Assembly (NCBI RefSeq): GCF_030055425.1 | Contig: NZ_JASFYE010000003.1 | Coordinates: forward strand, 65,350 to 129,349 | Direction: 5' to 3' | From: Methanothermobacter sp. | Lineage (GTDB): Archaea > Methanobacteriota > Methanobacteria > Methanobacteriales > Methanothermobacteraceae | Length of the DNA: 64,000 nt | In this document: positions 20,563 through 30,025 of the stretch, piece by piece | Numbering within the stretch: position 1 is the stretch's first letter | How the letters are laid out: every line of letters begins with the position of its first letter | Program-made: the position numbers and the translations under genes | The notes under the pieces: generated by a model | The model's input: only the letters and a program-made list of their open reading frames with translations | What the model was told of the DNA's origin: nothing | Database searches by the model: none

Positions 20563-22863
20563 CTATTTCCTGTATTCGAGTGCAGCTGCAACCGCCTGCC
20601 CAAGGGACACTGAACCATCACCTGCACATGAATTTCTGTGCTGAATGAAACTGTAACCCCTCTCTTTAACGTAATCCCTCACCGCAAGGCTTATGGCCTC
20701 ATTGTAGAAAACACCACCCGTTCCCCCTATAACCCCAACTCCGAGATCCTCAGCTGCAAGCACAGCCATCTCTGCAAGTCCCTCTGCAACGGCTCGCTGG
20801 GCTGCATGGGCTATCTCCGCCCTCTTCTCACCGGATTCCAGAAGATCCATGACATCCATGAGTAGGCCTGATGTATCAAGGAGGTACCTCTTATCCCTCC
20901 TAAGGATTCTGAAGGGTATTCTGAGTTTTCCTTTAGCCCTGAAGGCAGCTGATTCAAGTTTCATGGCACATTCACCCTCGTAAGTTCGCATTCCGCATAC
21001 TCTGAGGGCTGCTGAAATTGCGTCAAGGACTCTGCCGGTGCTGCTGCTTATGCCTGTGTTGAGCCCAGCTTCCATCTGTTTTAATACAACATCAATCTCC
21101 CTTTCACCGTGGGGGAAGTAATCCAGGTACCTTTCAATGAAAAGTTCACGGATGTCCCCATCATAGAGGTCCAGGAGCATTGAGAGCAGCATCCTTACAG
21201 GGTACCTTGTTGCAAGGTCACCTCCAGGCATCTTCTGGGGCATGAGGCTCCCAACCCTTGAATATTCGGGGCCGTGGCAGTGGAGGATCTCACCACCCCA
21301 TGAAGTGCCATCTGCACCGTAGCCAACACCGTCTGCGGCTATACACACACATTCACCAACACCATTATCGAGCATGAGTGCCAGGGCGTGGGCATGGTGG
21401 TGCTGGACCCTCAGGATGTCTGCAGAGAACCTTTCAGAGAGTTCCTCTGCATAGGACGTTGTCAGGAACTGGGGGTGGAGGTCACAGGCTATTACATCCA
21501 CGGATTCTGCGCCGGTTATACCCATGAGGTAATTCACCGCGTCCTTGAGGAATAGGAGGGTGTCATACCTTGATGTGTTGCCTATGTGCTGTGATACATA
21601 GCACTGGCCCCCCTTAAGGACAGAGAAGGTTACATCAAGTTCAGGTCCAAGGCAGAGGGCCGATAGATTCTCTGATAGATGCGTGAGGTCATAGGGTTCA
21701 GGTGCGTAACCCCTGGACCGCCTTATGAAGGCCATCTCCCCACCCCTGAAGCGGACAACAGAGTCATCGCAGCGGTTTATGATTTTACGGTCATGGAGAA
21801 GGAAGTAATCGGCTATACCCTCAAGGCCCCTGAGTATCTCACTGTTCCTGATGAACATGGGGTCCCCTGGTTTATTGGCTGAGGTCATGACATAGGCCGG
21901 GGCCGCGGTGTACCTGAAGAGTACATGGTGCATACCAGAGTAGGGTAACATAACCCCTATGTTGTGGAGGCCCGGCGCAACTGAGGATGCCAGGGGGTAG
22001 TCACTGTTTTTATTCAGGACAACTATGGGCCTTCGCCTGGAGGTTAGGGCCTTCTCCTCTGCTTCAGATATGCATGCATAGACCTTCACTGAGGGAACAT
22101 CAGGGGACATGCAGGCGAATGGCTGGCTGGGCCTTCCAAGCCTTGAGCGAAGTTTCATCACGGCATCCTCATCGTCTGCCCGGCAAACCAGGTGAGTGCC
22201 CCCTATACCCTTAACCGCGAGTATTTCACCCTCATCAAGAAGTTCTGCAGCCATTTTCAGGGGGTTATCTGTTTCAATAACATCTTCACGCCACAGGAAT
22301 GGCCGGGGACCGCATACCGGGCAGCATGTTGCCTCTGCATGGTACCTCCTGTCGAGGGGGTTGAGGTACTCCTCCATGCAAGAGCTGCAGAGGGGGAATT
22401 CACGCATACTGGTCCTCTCACGGTCATAGGGAATGGATTCAATCACGGTGAACCGGGGCCCGCAGTCTGTACATGCGGTGAAGGGGTAGAGGTAACGTCT
22501 GTTATCCTTATCCATCATCTCCTCAAGGCACCTGCTGCAGGTTGCAACGTCTGCAGGTATCACAGATGTCCCTGATGACTCTGATGAGCTCTCCTTTATA
22601 CTGAAATCGGTGAAGGATGGACTGTCGATGGCGGTCATCTCATTGTTTATCCTGGTTATCCTTGAAATGGGGGGTTTTTCTGCCTTAAGACGCTGTATAA
22701 ATCCTTTTATTCTATCTTCATCTCCTTCAAGGACAATTTCAACGAGGTTTCCCATGTTCCTGACGTATCCTTTAAGTCCGAGTTCGTGTGCAAGCCTGTA
22801 GACGGCTGGCCTGAAGCCAACCCCCTGCACTATTCCCTCAACAGTGAGCTGGGCACGGTACAT
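20563..22863 (-). CDS. hypF: carbamoyltransferase HypF
   Basis: 766 residues, usual length. HypF makes thiocarbamate on HypE, the source of cyanide ligands in [NiFe] hydrogenases. Domains in order: acylphosphatase (1-90, [12 protein letters not shown] at 12-23), two zinc fingers ([25 protein letters not shown]; about 100-190), a YrdC-like domain (about 200-380) and a Kae1/TobZ-like domain with VQHHHAHAL and a terminal CAGDGS. ATG 22863 is supported by AAAGGAGATAG; ATG 22887 is earlier in frame. It serves the Frh and Ehb hydrogenases encoded in this window. Confidence 0.96.
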   Translation of the reverse strand: MYRAQLTVEGIVQGVGFRPAVYRLAHELGLKGYVRNMGNLVEIVLEGDEDRIKGFIQRLKAEKPPISRITRINNEMTAIDSPSFTDFSIKESSSESSGTSVIPADVATCSRCLEEMMDKDNRRYLYPFTACTDCGPRFTVIESIPYDRERTSMREFPLCSSCMEEYLNPLDRRYHAEATCCPVCGPRPFLWREDVIETDNPLKMAAELLDEGEILAVKGIGGTHLVCRADDEDAVMKLRSRLGRPSQPFACMSPDVPSVKVYACISEAEEKALTSRRRPIVVLNKNSDYPLASSVAPGLHNIGVMLPYSGMHHVLFRYTAAPAYVMTSANKPGDPMFIRNSEILRGLEGIADYFLLHDRKIINRCDDSVVRFRGGEMAFIRRSRGYAPEPYDLTHLSENLSALCLGPELDVTFSVLKGGQCYVSQHIGNTSRYDTLLFLKDAVNYLMGITGAESVDVIACDLHPQFLTTSYAEELSERFSADILRVQHHHAHALALMLDNGVGECVCIAADGVGYGADGTSWGGEILHCHGPEYSRVGSLMPQKMPGGDLATRYPVRMLLSMLLDLYDGDIRELFIERYLDYFPHGEREIDVVLKQMEAGLNTGISSSTGRVLDAISAALRVCGMRTYEGECAMKLESAAFRAKGKLRIPFRILRRDKRYLLDTSGLLMDVMDLLESGEKRAEIAHAAQRAVAEGLAEMAVLAAEDLGVGVIGGTGGVFYNEAISLAVRDYVKERGYSFIQHRNSCAGDGSVSLGQAVAAALEYRK

Positions 22864-22885
22864 TCTATCTCCTTTAAGGATTTTC

Positions 22886-22982
22886 ACAGACGACAGTTCA
22901 GTGTATAATTCTGGGATTATTCATGAATTTATACAGATGACAGTTCAGTGCATCATGCTAAGATTATATTCATGAACTTATA
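22886..22982. repeat. tandem imperfect duplication between hypF and larB
   Basis: Two adjacent units, 22886-22932 and 22933-22982, share ACAGAYGACAGTTCAGTG at the left and GATTAT...TTCATGAAYTTATA at the right. Together they fill the divergent promoter region. Conservation is highest at the two ends, as expected if each unit carries a promoter or operator for one of the two flanking genes, both of which concern nickel enzymes. Confidence 0.7.
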
Positions 22983-22996
22983 ATAATTAGGTAGTG

Positions 22997-23749
22997 ATGT
23001 CAGTGAGATCGATTTTAAGGAAACTCCTAAAGGGCGAAATCTCGGTTGAGGAGGCAGAAAGGGCGATTGAATCGGCCCAGCTTAAACTGGATAGGGTCAG
23101 GTTTGATATACTGCGTGAGAAAAGAACAGGTTTTCCTGAGGCGGTATTTGCACCTGGAAAAAGTGATGAGGATATAATTAACATTATAAAAACTGTTGGG
23201 GATGTTATTGTAACAAGGCTCCCCCCTGAAAGGGCTGAGAGGATCATGGATGGGCTGGATCCTGGAGATGATTACACCGCCGATTACCATGAAACGGCCA
23301 GGGTGCTTGCTGTGAGGTCAGGGGAACCTGAAAGGCTGGGGAGGATAGGCATACTTTCTGCGGGAACATCAGATATACCCGTTGCAGAGGAGGCAAGGGT
23401 GGTTGCAGAGGAGTCTGGCTGTGAGGTTCTCACTGCATATGATGTTGGGGTTGCCGGCATCCACCGGCTCCTTGAACCACTGCAGGACATGCTTGAATCA
23501 GATGTTAAGGTGCTGATTGTTGTGGCTGGCATGGAGGGGGCGCTTCCCTCTGTGGTCGCGGGCCTTGTTGATGTGCCGGTTATAGGTGTTCCAGCATCAG
23601 TTGGTTACGGGGTCGGTGAGGGCGGTTTTACGGCACTCAACTCCATGCTACAGTCTTGCTCCCCGGGGATAGGGGTTGTCAATATAGATAACGGTTTCGG
23701 GGCCGCTGTACTTGCGGTCAAAATACTGAGGGCCTTTGCAGGTGATTGA
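22997..23749 (+). CDS. larB: LarB-like carboxylase (nickel-pincer cofactor pathway)
   Basis: 250 residues. LarB carboxylates and hydrolyses NaAD in synthesis of the nickel-pincer nucleotide; the family is homologous to PurE. Seen here: helical N-terminus ([20 protein letters not shown]), then a PurE-like Rossmann core with [18 protein letters not shown] (about 113-130), [16 protein letters not shown] and [12 protein letters not shown], then NIDNGFGAA. Larger than PurE because of the N-terminal region. No larC or larE is next to it. ATG 22997 is used with AGGTAGTG upstream; GTG 22994 precedes it in frame. Confidence 0.88.
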   Translation: MSVRSILRKLLKGEISVEEAERAIESAQLKLDRVRFDILREKRTGFPEAVFAPGKSDEDIINIIKTVGDVIVTRLPPERAERIMDGLDPGDDYTADYHETARVLAVRSGEPERLGRIGILSAGTSDIPVAEEARVVAEESGCEVLTAYDVGVAGIHRLLEPLQDMLESDVKVLIVVAGMEGALPSVVAGLVDVPVIGVPASVGYGVGEGGFTALNSMLQSCSPGIGVVNIDNGFGAAVLAVKILRAFAGD

Positions 23750-24082
23750 TCATTTTTCGTGTGTACCATACCTCTTGCCCCATTCACAGAGCTCGTCGAG
23801 GATGGGTATGACTGACTTTCCCTTTTCAGTGAGGGAGTACTCAACCCTGGGGGGCACCTCAGGGTATACAATGCGGTTTATGAGGCCGTTTGCCTCAAGT
23901 TCACGGAGGGTCTTGGTGAGCATCCTCTGTGTTATCCGGGGTATCTTCCGGTTTATCTCACTGAAGCGGAGCTTACCATCCTTGAGGGCGCAGAGGACAA
24001 GGGACTTCCATTTACCCCCTATTTCATTAATGGCTGCCTCAACAGAGCATATGTAGTCGTCATCATCCATGGTATCATCCAT
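23750..24082 (-). CDS. HxlR-family transcriptional regulator
   Basis: 110 residues, complete HxlR/DUF24 winged helix: [25 protein letters not shown] near 12-36, [24 protein letters not shown] near 39-62 and a wing with [21 protein letters not shown] cysteine at residue 12 sits where many HxlR proteins keep a redox- or electrophile-sensing cysteine. It is convergent with larB with no spacer and divergent from the cysteine-rich peptide gene at 24186, which it may control. A second ATG lies four codons in. Confidence 0.9.
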   Translation of the reverse strand: MDDTMDDDDYICSVEAAINEIGGKWKSLVLCALKDGKLRFSEINRKIPRITQRMLTKTLRELEANGLINRIVYPEVPPRVEYSLTEKGKSVIPILDELCEWGKRYGTHEK

Positions 24083-24150
24083 GTAATCCAGTATACTTTA
24101 TGTGTGTATATACAGTTTATGTAAGTACATCATTTAAATACTTTAAGTTA

Positions 24151-24166
24151 CTTTATTATAGTAAAG
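24151..24166. promoter_or_regulatory. candidate HxlR operator
   Basis: CTTTA-TTATAG-TAAAG is an inverted repeat 20 bases upstream of the small peptide gene. Related TACTTTA half-sites occur at 24095 and 24139 and TTACTTTA at 24148, so the divergent region is rich in one heptamer. TTTAAATAC at 24133-24141 is the likely TATA box; a repressor on the repeat would block it. Confidence 0.45.
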
Positions 24167-24185
24167 AAGGTTGAGAGGTGAAATC

Positions 24186-24281
24186 ATGCTTGTGAACTTT
24201 GATCTGCAGCACTTCTGCTGTGGCCCCAAGGGCTGCCAGATAGAGATTGAATACGGCGAAATGCTCGACGCAGAGCAGTAA
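24186..24281 (+). CDS. 31-residue cysteine-rich peptide
   Basis: A short frame from ATG 24186 to TAA 24279-24281 with a strong ribosome binding site (GAGAGGTGAAATC) and an upstream TATA-like element, followed by a T-rich terminator-like run. The product starts MLVNFDLQHF, has CCGPKGC at residues 11-17 and ends with an acidic stretch (EYGEMLDAEQ). Three cysteines in seven residues suggest metal or thiol chemistry. I recognise no family. Divergent from an HxlR regulator, so it may be its target. It may be overlooked in annotations because of its size. Confidence 0.6.
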   Translation: MLVNFDLQHFCCGPKGCQIEIEYGEMLDAEQ

Positions 24282-24310
24282 TTATTTTTTTAACTACCCC
24301 CATTTTTTCA
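24282..24310 (+). terminator. T-tract terminator after the small peptide gene
   Basis: A run TTATTTTTTTAAC directly after the stop codon is followed by another, CATTTTTTCAC. Archaeal polymerase stops at such T tracts without a hairpin. This gives the small gene its own transcription unit. Confidence 0.45.
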
Positions 24311-24392
24311 CAGCGCCCCCATCTTTTTATTATTTCTAATTATAAAGTACTCATGTCCAGGAAATCAATAACTATTCAATGAAGATGGTACT

Positions 24393-24962
24393 ATGGATAT
24401 TGTTCAGTTCGAACCCCGATTCTCGGGCACTGTAGGAAGGCTCATCTATGAGACTGACCGGCAACTCTTTGAACTCTTTTTCAAAAATCCCGAGGGGGCT
24501 CTGGAAAAACTTCTAAGGAATGGTGTCTGCTGGCACCCTGAGAGAATAATCATGGCAGCCAGTGAAGGAGAGGTTCTCGGTGTTCTGGCCTATGACCTTG
24601 AAGGCAGTGAATCTGGAGTTATTGATTTATTCAGAAAGCTGGGACCCATAGATGCCCTGAGGGTCATGATGATGGACCTCATTGACTCCCTGAGCACCCG
24701 GAAGGTTGAGGATGGGGACCTCTACATAGCATCCCTTGCTGTCGCACCTGAGGCGAGGGGGCAGGGTGTTGGTTTCAGGCTCCTCCAGGAGGCCCAGATG
24801 ATTGCAGAGGAGAGGGGTCTTGATAGGCTCACACTGGATGTCTCACCCACAAACACCCCTGCCCTGAACCTTTAAGGTAAGTTTGGATTCAGATTCACAG
24901 GTAAAAAGGAGATAAAAATTTTAAAAAGAGAATTCCACCAGATGGAACTACCACTTCACTGA
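24393..24962 (+). pseudogene. GNAT-family N-acetyltransferase interrupted near its C-terminus
   Basis: The reading frame from ATG 24393 gives 160 residues with the acetyl-CoA loop VAPEARGQGVGFRLLQEAQ near 123-141 and ends with TLDVSPTNTPALNL at TAA 24873-24875. GNAT proteins continue after this motif with a Y-x-K-x-G-F strand. Exactly that follows in the same frame after the stop: GKFGFRFTGKKEIKILKREF and eight more residues, to TGA 24960-24962. So one stop replaces the expected tyrosine and truncates the last strands. Sequencing error, recent nonsense mutation or readthrough are all possible. The substrate is unknown. Confidence 0.7.
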
Positions 24963-24979
24963 GGTAACTCTATTGTTAG

Positions 24980-25270
24980 TTATTTTCTTCTTGCAGCAAA
25001 CTCCTCAAGCAGGCTCTCAAAGGGAATCCCCTTGTATACAAGAAGGAGAAGTGTGTGGAATATCAGGTCAGCAGACTCCTCCACAAGGCGCTCATTGTTC
25101 TTTGAGGCTATTATCACCTCCGCAGCCTCCTCACCGATCTTTTCAAGTATCTTATCCTCGGCCCTTTTCTCATCATCCGTCATGAGCCTGGAGGTGTAGG
25201 AGTCCACCGGGTTATCGCGACGGTCCTCAAGTACAGCGTAGATTTCCCTTAAAATTCCCTCATCCACCAT
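24980..25270 (-). CDS. hisE: phosphoribosyl-ATP pyrophosphatase HisE
   Basis: 96 residues. Second step of histidine synthesis, hydrolysing PR-ATP to PR-AMP. The MazG-like helical fold is marked by [34 protein letters not shown] near 24-57 and [18 protein letters not shown] near 65-82, with the acidic metal-binding residues E47, E48, E51 and D68. Its start overlaps the end of the CBS-ParB gene by 11 bases. No other his genes are nearby. Confidence 0.95.
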   Translation of the reverse strand: MVDEGILREIYAVLEDRRDNPVDSYTSRLMTDDEKRAEDKILEKIGEEAAEVIIASKNNERLVEESADLIFHTLLLLVYKGIPFESLLEEFAARRK

Positions 25271-26069
25271 TCTTCTTACCTGCCATAGCCTTTCTCATGC
25301 TGGTTGTTATCGCAATCAGGGGGTGCTGGGCGTCGTCTATAACCTCAATGTCGTCCAGAGTATAAACGCCGTTGAGGTCCGCTGTCTTCTCCATACCCAG
25401 CTTCATGTCCTTCTTGATATCGATGACATATGAGTCTATCTCCTTGCAGCCCAGCCTGTAGGATGCCAGGGTCCTGTGGTGACCATCGACCAGGACATAC
25501 CTGTCACCTGTCTTCACAACTATTGTGGGCTCTGCAAGCCCCCTTTTAATTTCATAGGTTCTTCCCTGGAGTTCATCGGCGTATACCTTGCTCTGGGTGG
25601 GCCGCAGCTTTTCGATGGGGACCTTCATCCGTTTAACCTCAGGTTTAACACCATAGAGCTGTTCAAGGGTCTTCTTGAAGTAGTTAACCTTCATGGGGGT
25701 GGAACGTTCAATATGGGATCTCACAATGTCGGTGTTTGTTATTATACCCACAAGTTTACCTTCCTTATCTATGACAGGCAGTCTTGAGATCCCCATCCTG
25801 AACATTACCCTTGCAGCGTCATTGAGGGACATATCCTGGTCTGCAACCACCACATCCCTTGACATGATCTCTGATACTGTTTTGACCCATGGTTTTATGA
25901 GGAGGTCAAATGCAGTCACCATCCCGATCACGGTACCGTTGTCCTTGACAGGAAACCCGTCGTGACCTGTTTCCTTCATGAGTTTGATGATCTCCGCGGT
26001 TGACGTGTCTGAGGAGACCGTTATAACGTCCCGGGTCATGTAATCCTTCACAAGTGCCTTATTGCTCAT
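25260..26069 (-). CDS. CBS-domain and ParB-like nuclease-domain protein
   Basis: 269 residues. Two CBS modules (1-60 and 65-125, with [15 protein letters not shown] and [15 protein letters not shown]), which usually bind adenine nucleotides, are fused to a ParB/Srx-like domain (about 145-225: [20 protein letters not shown], then [17 protein letters not shown]). The DGHHR motif is the ParB/sulfiredoxin nucleotide site. Such archaeal fusions may be CTP/ATP-using kinases or regulators; the serine kinase SerK of Thermococcus has a ParB fold, a useful lead only. DUF504 precedes it by one base. Confidence 0.85.
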   Translation of the reverse strand: MSNKALVKDYMTRDVITVSSDTSTAEIIKLMKETGHDGFPVKDNGTVIGMVTAFDLLIKPWVKTVSEIMSRDVVVADQDMSLNDAARVMFRMGISRLPVIDKEGKLVGIITNTDIVRSHIERSTPMKVNYFKKTLEQLYGVKPEVKRMKVPIEKLRPTQSKVYADELQGRTYEIKRGLAEPTIVVKTGDRYVLVDGHHRTLASYRLGCKEIDSYVIDIKKDMKLGMEKTADLNGVYTLDDIEVIDDAQHPLIAITTSMRKAMAGKKNGG

Positions 26070-26070
26070 C

Positions 26071-26310
26071 CTATCCCTTCTTCTGTTTTTTCCAGATGAA
26101 ACTGTTATCGCAGACTATTTTAACCACACGATGGTAGGGTATCGATGCACCATTACTCAGCACAAGGAAGCCCCTTTCGAGTCTTTCAATATCTGACCCC
26201 TGAACTGTTTTGAGGTTCCTCTGGGCCCCTCTGTGGATGTAACTTATCCTGCACCTTTTAATATCCCATTTAGGATGCCACATAAGAAGATCCAGGACGT
26301 TCTTGGCCAT
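26071..26310 (-). CDS. DUF504 (UPF0248) protein
   Basis: 79 residues, entirely one DUF504 domain: [25 protein letters not shown] near 6-30 and [24 protein letters not shown] near 52-75. The family is found as a small archaeal protein or fused to RNA-processing domains, which suggests an RNA-linked role, but no activity is known to me. It sits five bases after gatB and one before the CBS-ParB gene, in one run of reverse-strand genes. Confidence 0.85.
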   Translation of the reverse strand: MAKNVLDLLMWHPKWDIKRCRISYIHRGAQRNLKTVQGSDIERLERGFLVLSNGASIPYHRVVKIVCDNSFIWKKQKKG

Positions 26311-26315
26311 GCACC

Positions 26316-27665
26316 TCAGATCCTTTCCTTTATCAGTTCAACTGTCCGTTCAGGCTCTGCCTTTCCCCTGGTGATTCTCATCACCTGCCCAACCAGGAAG
26401 TTTATGGCAGCCTCCTTGCCATCATGGTAATCCTGGACCGCCTGGGGATTTTCCCTTATGGCCTGCTCAACTGCCTCTATAACCTGGAATTCATCTATGA
26501 TTCCTATGAGCCCCATTTTGGCGGCTATCTCCCGGGGGCTCCTGGTGTTAAATGGCATCTCCTCTATGATCTTTTTGGCGGCCTTGGTGGTTACCTCCTT
26601 CTTCTGTATCATCTCAAGGAGTTCCAAAATGTTCTGGGGTGTTATACCGCTTTCTGCAAAGCTCACCTTGTTGTAGTAGAGCACCCTTTTGAGTTCATCC
26701 CTCATCCAGAGAGCCGCGAACTCAGGGTCTATGGATGCCGCAACCTCCTCAAAGGCATCTGCAAGTTCCAGTTCTGAGGTCAGCACCCTTGCATCCTCCT
26801 CCCTTAAACCGTATTCCTCCATGAATCGTTTCACCTTGAGGTGGGGCGCCTCTGGTATTCCTTCCCTGATGCCATCCACCACTTCGCTTCCAAAGTGCAT
26901 TGGGGGGAGGTCAGGATCAGGTATGTATCTGTAGTCCTCTGCCTCCTCCTTGAGCCTCATGGAAACGGTTATCATCTGGGATTCAAGAAATGCACGTGTT
27001 TCCTGTTTGACCTCAACACCCCTCTTGAGGAGGTTCTTCTGCCTCACCATCTCAAACTTAAGGGCCTTGTAGGCACCCTTTATTGAGTTTATGTTCTTTA
27101 TCTCAACCCTGCGGCCCCCCTCGAGGGATATGTTGACGTCGGCCCTCATCGTGCCCTCCCCACGGGCACAGCCACTGTATTCCAGCACCCTTATGAGTTC
27201 CCTGAGGAAGTTTCTGGCCTCCTCGGGTGACCTCATGTCTGGCTCTGTAACAATTTCAATGAGGGGGATGCCTGACCTGTTGAAGTCAACCACACCGTGG
27301 TCCGGTTTATACTGACCGGGGTCCTCCTCTATGTGCACCTCCCTGATCCTGACGCCGTTGAGCTCCCCCCCGAGCCCAACGGGTATGGATGTCCTCTGGT
27401 AACCTGATGGGAGGTCCGGGTAGTTGTAGTGCTTACGCATGAAGTATGTGATCTCAGGGTTTATTCTGCAGTCAAGCATGAGGGCGATTTTCAGAGCCCC
27501 CTCAAGGGCACTCCTGTTTGGTGGATGTGGTTTTGCCCCTGGCTGGTTGAGGCACACCGGGCATATATTTGTGTTTGGTGGGGCGTCCTGGTAATCAGTC
27601 GGGCATCTGCAGAATAGCTTTGATCTGGTGTCAAGCTGAACATGAATTTCAAGACCACATTTCAT
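26316..27665 (-). CDS. gatB: aspartyl/glutamyl-tRNA amidotransferase subunit B
   Basis: 449 residues. GatB phosphorylates and transamidates misacylated Asp-tRNA-Asn (with GatC/A). The start [20 protein letters not shown], the zinc site (CRCP, CPVC) and [20 protein letters not shown] near residues 73-92 are diagnostic, as is [25 protein letters not shown] helical Yqey-like tail ends the protein. The second zinc half and lack of the AspRS-like insertion separate it from archaeal GatE. gatA and gatC are not in the window. Confidence 0.96.
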   Translation of the reverse strand: MKCGLEIHVQLDTRSKLFCRCPTDYQDAPPNTNICPVCLNQPGAKPHPPNRSALEGALKIALMLDCRINPEITYFMRKHYNYPDLPSGYQRTSIPVGLGGELNGVRIREVHIEEDPGQYKPDHGVVDFNRSGIPLIEIVTEPDMRSPEEARNFLRELIRVLEYSGCARGEGTMRADVNISLEGGRRVEIKNINSIKGAYKALKFEMVRQKNLLKRGVEVKQETRAFLESQMITVSMRLKEEAEDYRYIPDPDLPPMHFGSEVVDGIREGIPEAPHLKVKRFMEEYGLREEDARVLTSELELADAFEEVAASIDPEFAALWMRDELKRVLYYNKVSFAESGITPQNILELLEMIQKKEVTTKAAKKIIEEMPFNTRSPREIAAKMGLIGIIDEFQVIEAVEQAIRENPQAVQDYHDGKEAAINFLVGQVMRITRGKAEPERTVELIKERI

Positions 27666-27745
27666 CCTAATGGTTATTCCTCCTTTTCATGGTAACATGG
27701 TTCAACGTGATGGAAAGCATATCAGATTATATTATTATCATCAAC

Positions 27746-28747
27746 TTAAAGCAATTTAAGATTTTTCAGACATCCTTTAACATACCTCTCTATGAAGGGG
27801 TCAATTTCAGGGTAGGATCTCCCCTTTCTGAGTCTCTCCACATCTGTGAATGTACCCGCAAGTCTCCTCCCGGCCCACCTAACCTCCTCCTCAACACGCT
27901 TTCCGTAGGAGGTCCCGAACATCTTGAAGAGGGGGAATTTGGTTATTCCATTGGCCCCGCTGAGGACTAGGGGACCTATGCTTCCCAGGTTATCCATCCA
28001 GGTCCCTGTGATGATTTCCAGGTCAGGGAACTCTATCCTTGTGGCGGCAACTGTTCCCGCATAATAGAGGGTGGCGGGCTGGGGTTGATTCTCAAATACC
28101 GTTCCCTCATGGGGGTTGAGGGCATAGAAGGTTACACGGTCTATTTCAAGATCCCCTATAAATTCGAAGAGGTATCTGAGGTCATCGGGTGTCTCACCGA
28201 GTCCCAGTATTATGGTGATGCCCTTCCTGAATCCCAGGGCCCTGGCTGTCTCAAGCATCTCAGCTATGTCTTCCCTGGGTTTGCTGGGGCACAGTTTACT
28301 CTGAAGGTCAGGGTTTGCAACCTCCAGCGCCCCGGTTATACCCTCCACCTCATCACCATATATTTCAAGATCGGTGGTTATACCTGTGTTCAGCCAGACA
28401 GGGGATCCTGTTACATCCCTTATCCTCTCTGCGATCTCCTTTATCTCCTCAGGGGAAAATGAACCATAGCCTCCTGATAGGAACTCTATGTTCCACCCCA
28501 GTCTCCTGCATATTTCGGCCTCTGCCAGTATGGCGTTGACGTTTCTTCTGGCCTTTGATGGTTCCCTTATACGTGGCTTCTGTGTGCTCATATAGCAGAA
28601 GGCACAGTCCCCCCTTTCACACCACCATGAGAGAAAAACCGCCCTTTCCAGTGTTATTATGTCCCCATGATGTTTGAGGGTGATTTCACTGGCCCTGTTC
28701 ATCAATTTGAGTATATCCATTTCCTTCAGTGATTCTATAACATTCAT
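27746..28747 (-). CDS. radical SAM protein with C-x4-C-x2-C motif
   Basis: 333 residues from ATG 28747 (GTG 28756 is in frame upstream). TIM-barrel radical SAM features are present: LSWWCERGDCAFCYMST with cysteines spaced C-x4-C-x2-C in place of C-x3-C-x2-C, a GGYGSFSPEEI motif for the SAM amino group, and a BioB-like GLGETPDDLRYLFEF near the middle. The C-terminal GANGITKFPLF also recalls biotin synthase-like and Hmd-cofactor enzymes. Specific reaction unknown. A TATA box (TTTATAAAGG) 25 bases upstream of the ATG implies a very short leader. Confidence 0.78.
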   Translation of the reverse strand: MNVIESLKEMDILKLMNRASEITLKHHGDIITLERAVFLSWWCERGDCAFCYMSTQKPRIREPSKARRNVNAILAEAEICRRLGWNIEFLSGGYGSFSPEEIKEIAERIRDVTGSPVWLNTGITTDLEIYGDEVEGITGALEVANPDLQSKLCPSKPREDIAEMLETARALGFRKGITIILGLGETPDDLRYLFEFIGDLEIDRVTFYALNPHEGTVFENQPQPATLYYAGTVAATRIEFPDLEIITGTWMDNLGSIGPLVLSGANGITKFPLFKMFGTSYGKRVEEEVRWAGRRLAGTFTDVERLRKGRSYPEIDPFIERYVKGCLKNLKLL

Positions 28748-28825
28748 ATCTGACACTCTCTGCTCTGCAGAATACCTTTATAAACTTTCGTTGAGATAAG
28801 CTTTGATGTTGATACATTGAGGCTG

Positions 28826-29224
28826 ATGGATATGGTTTACTGCCCCAGCTGTGGTGAAAGGAACAGGGAGGGCTCAAGGTTCTGCAGGAACTGCGGAACC
28901 CTCCTTGAGGAAAAACCACTCAAATCCAGGTTCATGTCTGGAGATTTCAGGGAAACCCCATTTAAAAGGGAGTTTCAGAGGAAAGAGTTCAGCGATGCCA
29001 GAAAGGAGGGGTTTGAGTGGGATACCGCCCTGCGCGGCGCACTGGTGCTTGTGATCCTCATGGTGATCCTTGGCAGAATATTTGGATTCATGGGTGCTAT
29101 AGCAGCCCTCATGGTATCTGTAATCTATGTGCTTTCCTCCTCCAGGAGAAAGTCCCAGTCACTGATGATTGTGTTTGTGGCTCTTGTGATGGCAGCGACG
29201 GCATCAGCATTATTCAGCATATGA
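28826..29224 (+). CDS. zinc-ribbon membrane protein
   Basis: 132 residues. An N-terminal double zinc ribbon (YCPSCGERNREGSRFCRNCG, C6, C9, C20, C23) is followed by a basic linker and two or three hydrophobic helices (about 75-92 ALVLVILMVILGRIFGF, 93-106, 113-131 MIVFVALVMAATASALF). Such zinc-ribbon plus membrane proteins are common in archaea with no known function. I chose ATG 28826 with GAGG upstream; ATG 28832 is an alternative. It shares a symmetrical TTTATAAA promoter core with the divergent radical SAM gene. Confidence 0.72.
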   Translation: MDMVYCPSCGERNREGSRFCRNCGTLLEEKPLKSRFMSGDFRETPFKREFQRKEFSDARKEGFEWDTALRGALVLVILMVILGRIFGFMGAIAALMVSVIYVLSSSRRKSQSLMIVFVALVMAATASALFSI

Positions 29225-29363
29225 CCCCATCCTCAGGGGGTGTCTGCAGAACCACTGCCAAACCGAAAACTTTATATATGATGGGTATAAATCTAATTGT
29301 ACGCCTTGGGATGTGCACCACAAACCACTGGTTTGTTGCAAGCAAGGACTTGTACTTGGCAGG

Positions 29364-29438
<75 letters not shown>

Positions 29439-29441
29439 CAT

Positions 29442-29515
<74 letters not shown>

Positions 29516-29533
29516 CTTAATCGGTAATCAGAG

Positions 29534-29608
29534 GCTCCGGTAGTGTAGTCCGGCCAATCATTTCGGCCTTTCGAGCCGAAGACTCGGGTTCAAATCCCGG
29601 CCGGAGCA
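29534..29608 (+). tRNA. tRNA-Glu (anticodon TTC)
   Basis: 75 bases. Acceptor GCTCCGG/CCGGAGC, anticodon loop CTTTCGA within TCGGC/GCCGA, T-arm GGGTTCAAATCCC, discriminator A, no CCA. In archaea it is also the substrate of GluTR for tetrapyrrole (F430, corrinoid) synthesis and of GatDE in Gln-tRNA formation is tRNA-Gln, not this one. Confidence 0.96.
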
Positions 29609-29652
29609 TTTCTTACCTTTTATGATTATTCTTCATATTGAGCATCATTGCT

Positions 29653-29736
<84 letters not shown>

Positions 29737-29754
29737 CTGTGATAGAATTCAACT

Positions 29755-29830
29755 GCCGGGGTGGGGTAGGTGGTTATCCTTCGGGACTGTGGATCCCGCG
29801 ACTCGGGTTCAAATCTCGGCCCCGGCCCCA
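29755..29830 (+). tRNA. tRNA-His (anticodon GTG), CCA encoded, G-1 not encoded
   Basis: Acceptor GCCGGGG (29755-29761) pairs with CCCCGGC (29820-29826); U8 and A14 fall in place, anticodon loop CTGTGGA lies in CGGGA/TCCCG, and C73 at 29827 is followed by CCA at 29828-29830. The base before position 1 is T, so the G-1 that histidyl-tRNA synthetase needs must be added after transcription, presumably by a Thg1-type enzyme. It is the only tRNA of the cluster with an encoded CCA. Confidence 0.93.
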
Positions 29831-30025
29831 TTCTCATCAATCATCTTCCTTCTGAAATTCCATTGAAAAAGGAAATTCGGGCACTCTCTGCAGCCACTAG
29901 CTGATCCCCAGAGTTTATTAATCATTCATGGAAAATTATTTATTAGGTTATGATGAAGATTTTCAGTACCGGTTGCTGATCACTAGTTGATAGGGTATGT
30001 ATTCTAAAACGTCACGGCTGATTAT

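Noticed and set aside
22886-22982. CRISPR array
   Set aside because: Only two adjacent imperfect units without unique spacers of constant size; no cas genes in the window apart from a degenerate Cas4-like protein far away.
24873-24875. Selenocysteine or pyrrolysine at the GNAT internal stop
   Set aside because: The codon is TAA; Sec uses TGA and Pyl uses TAG.
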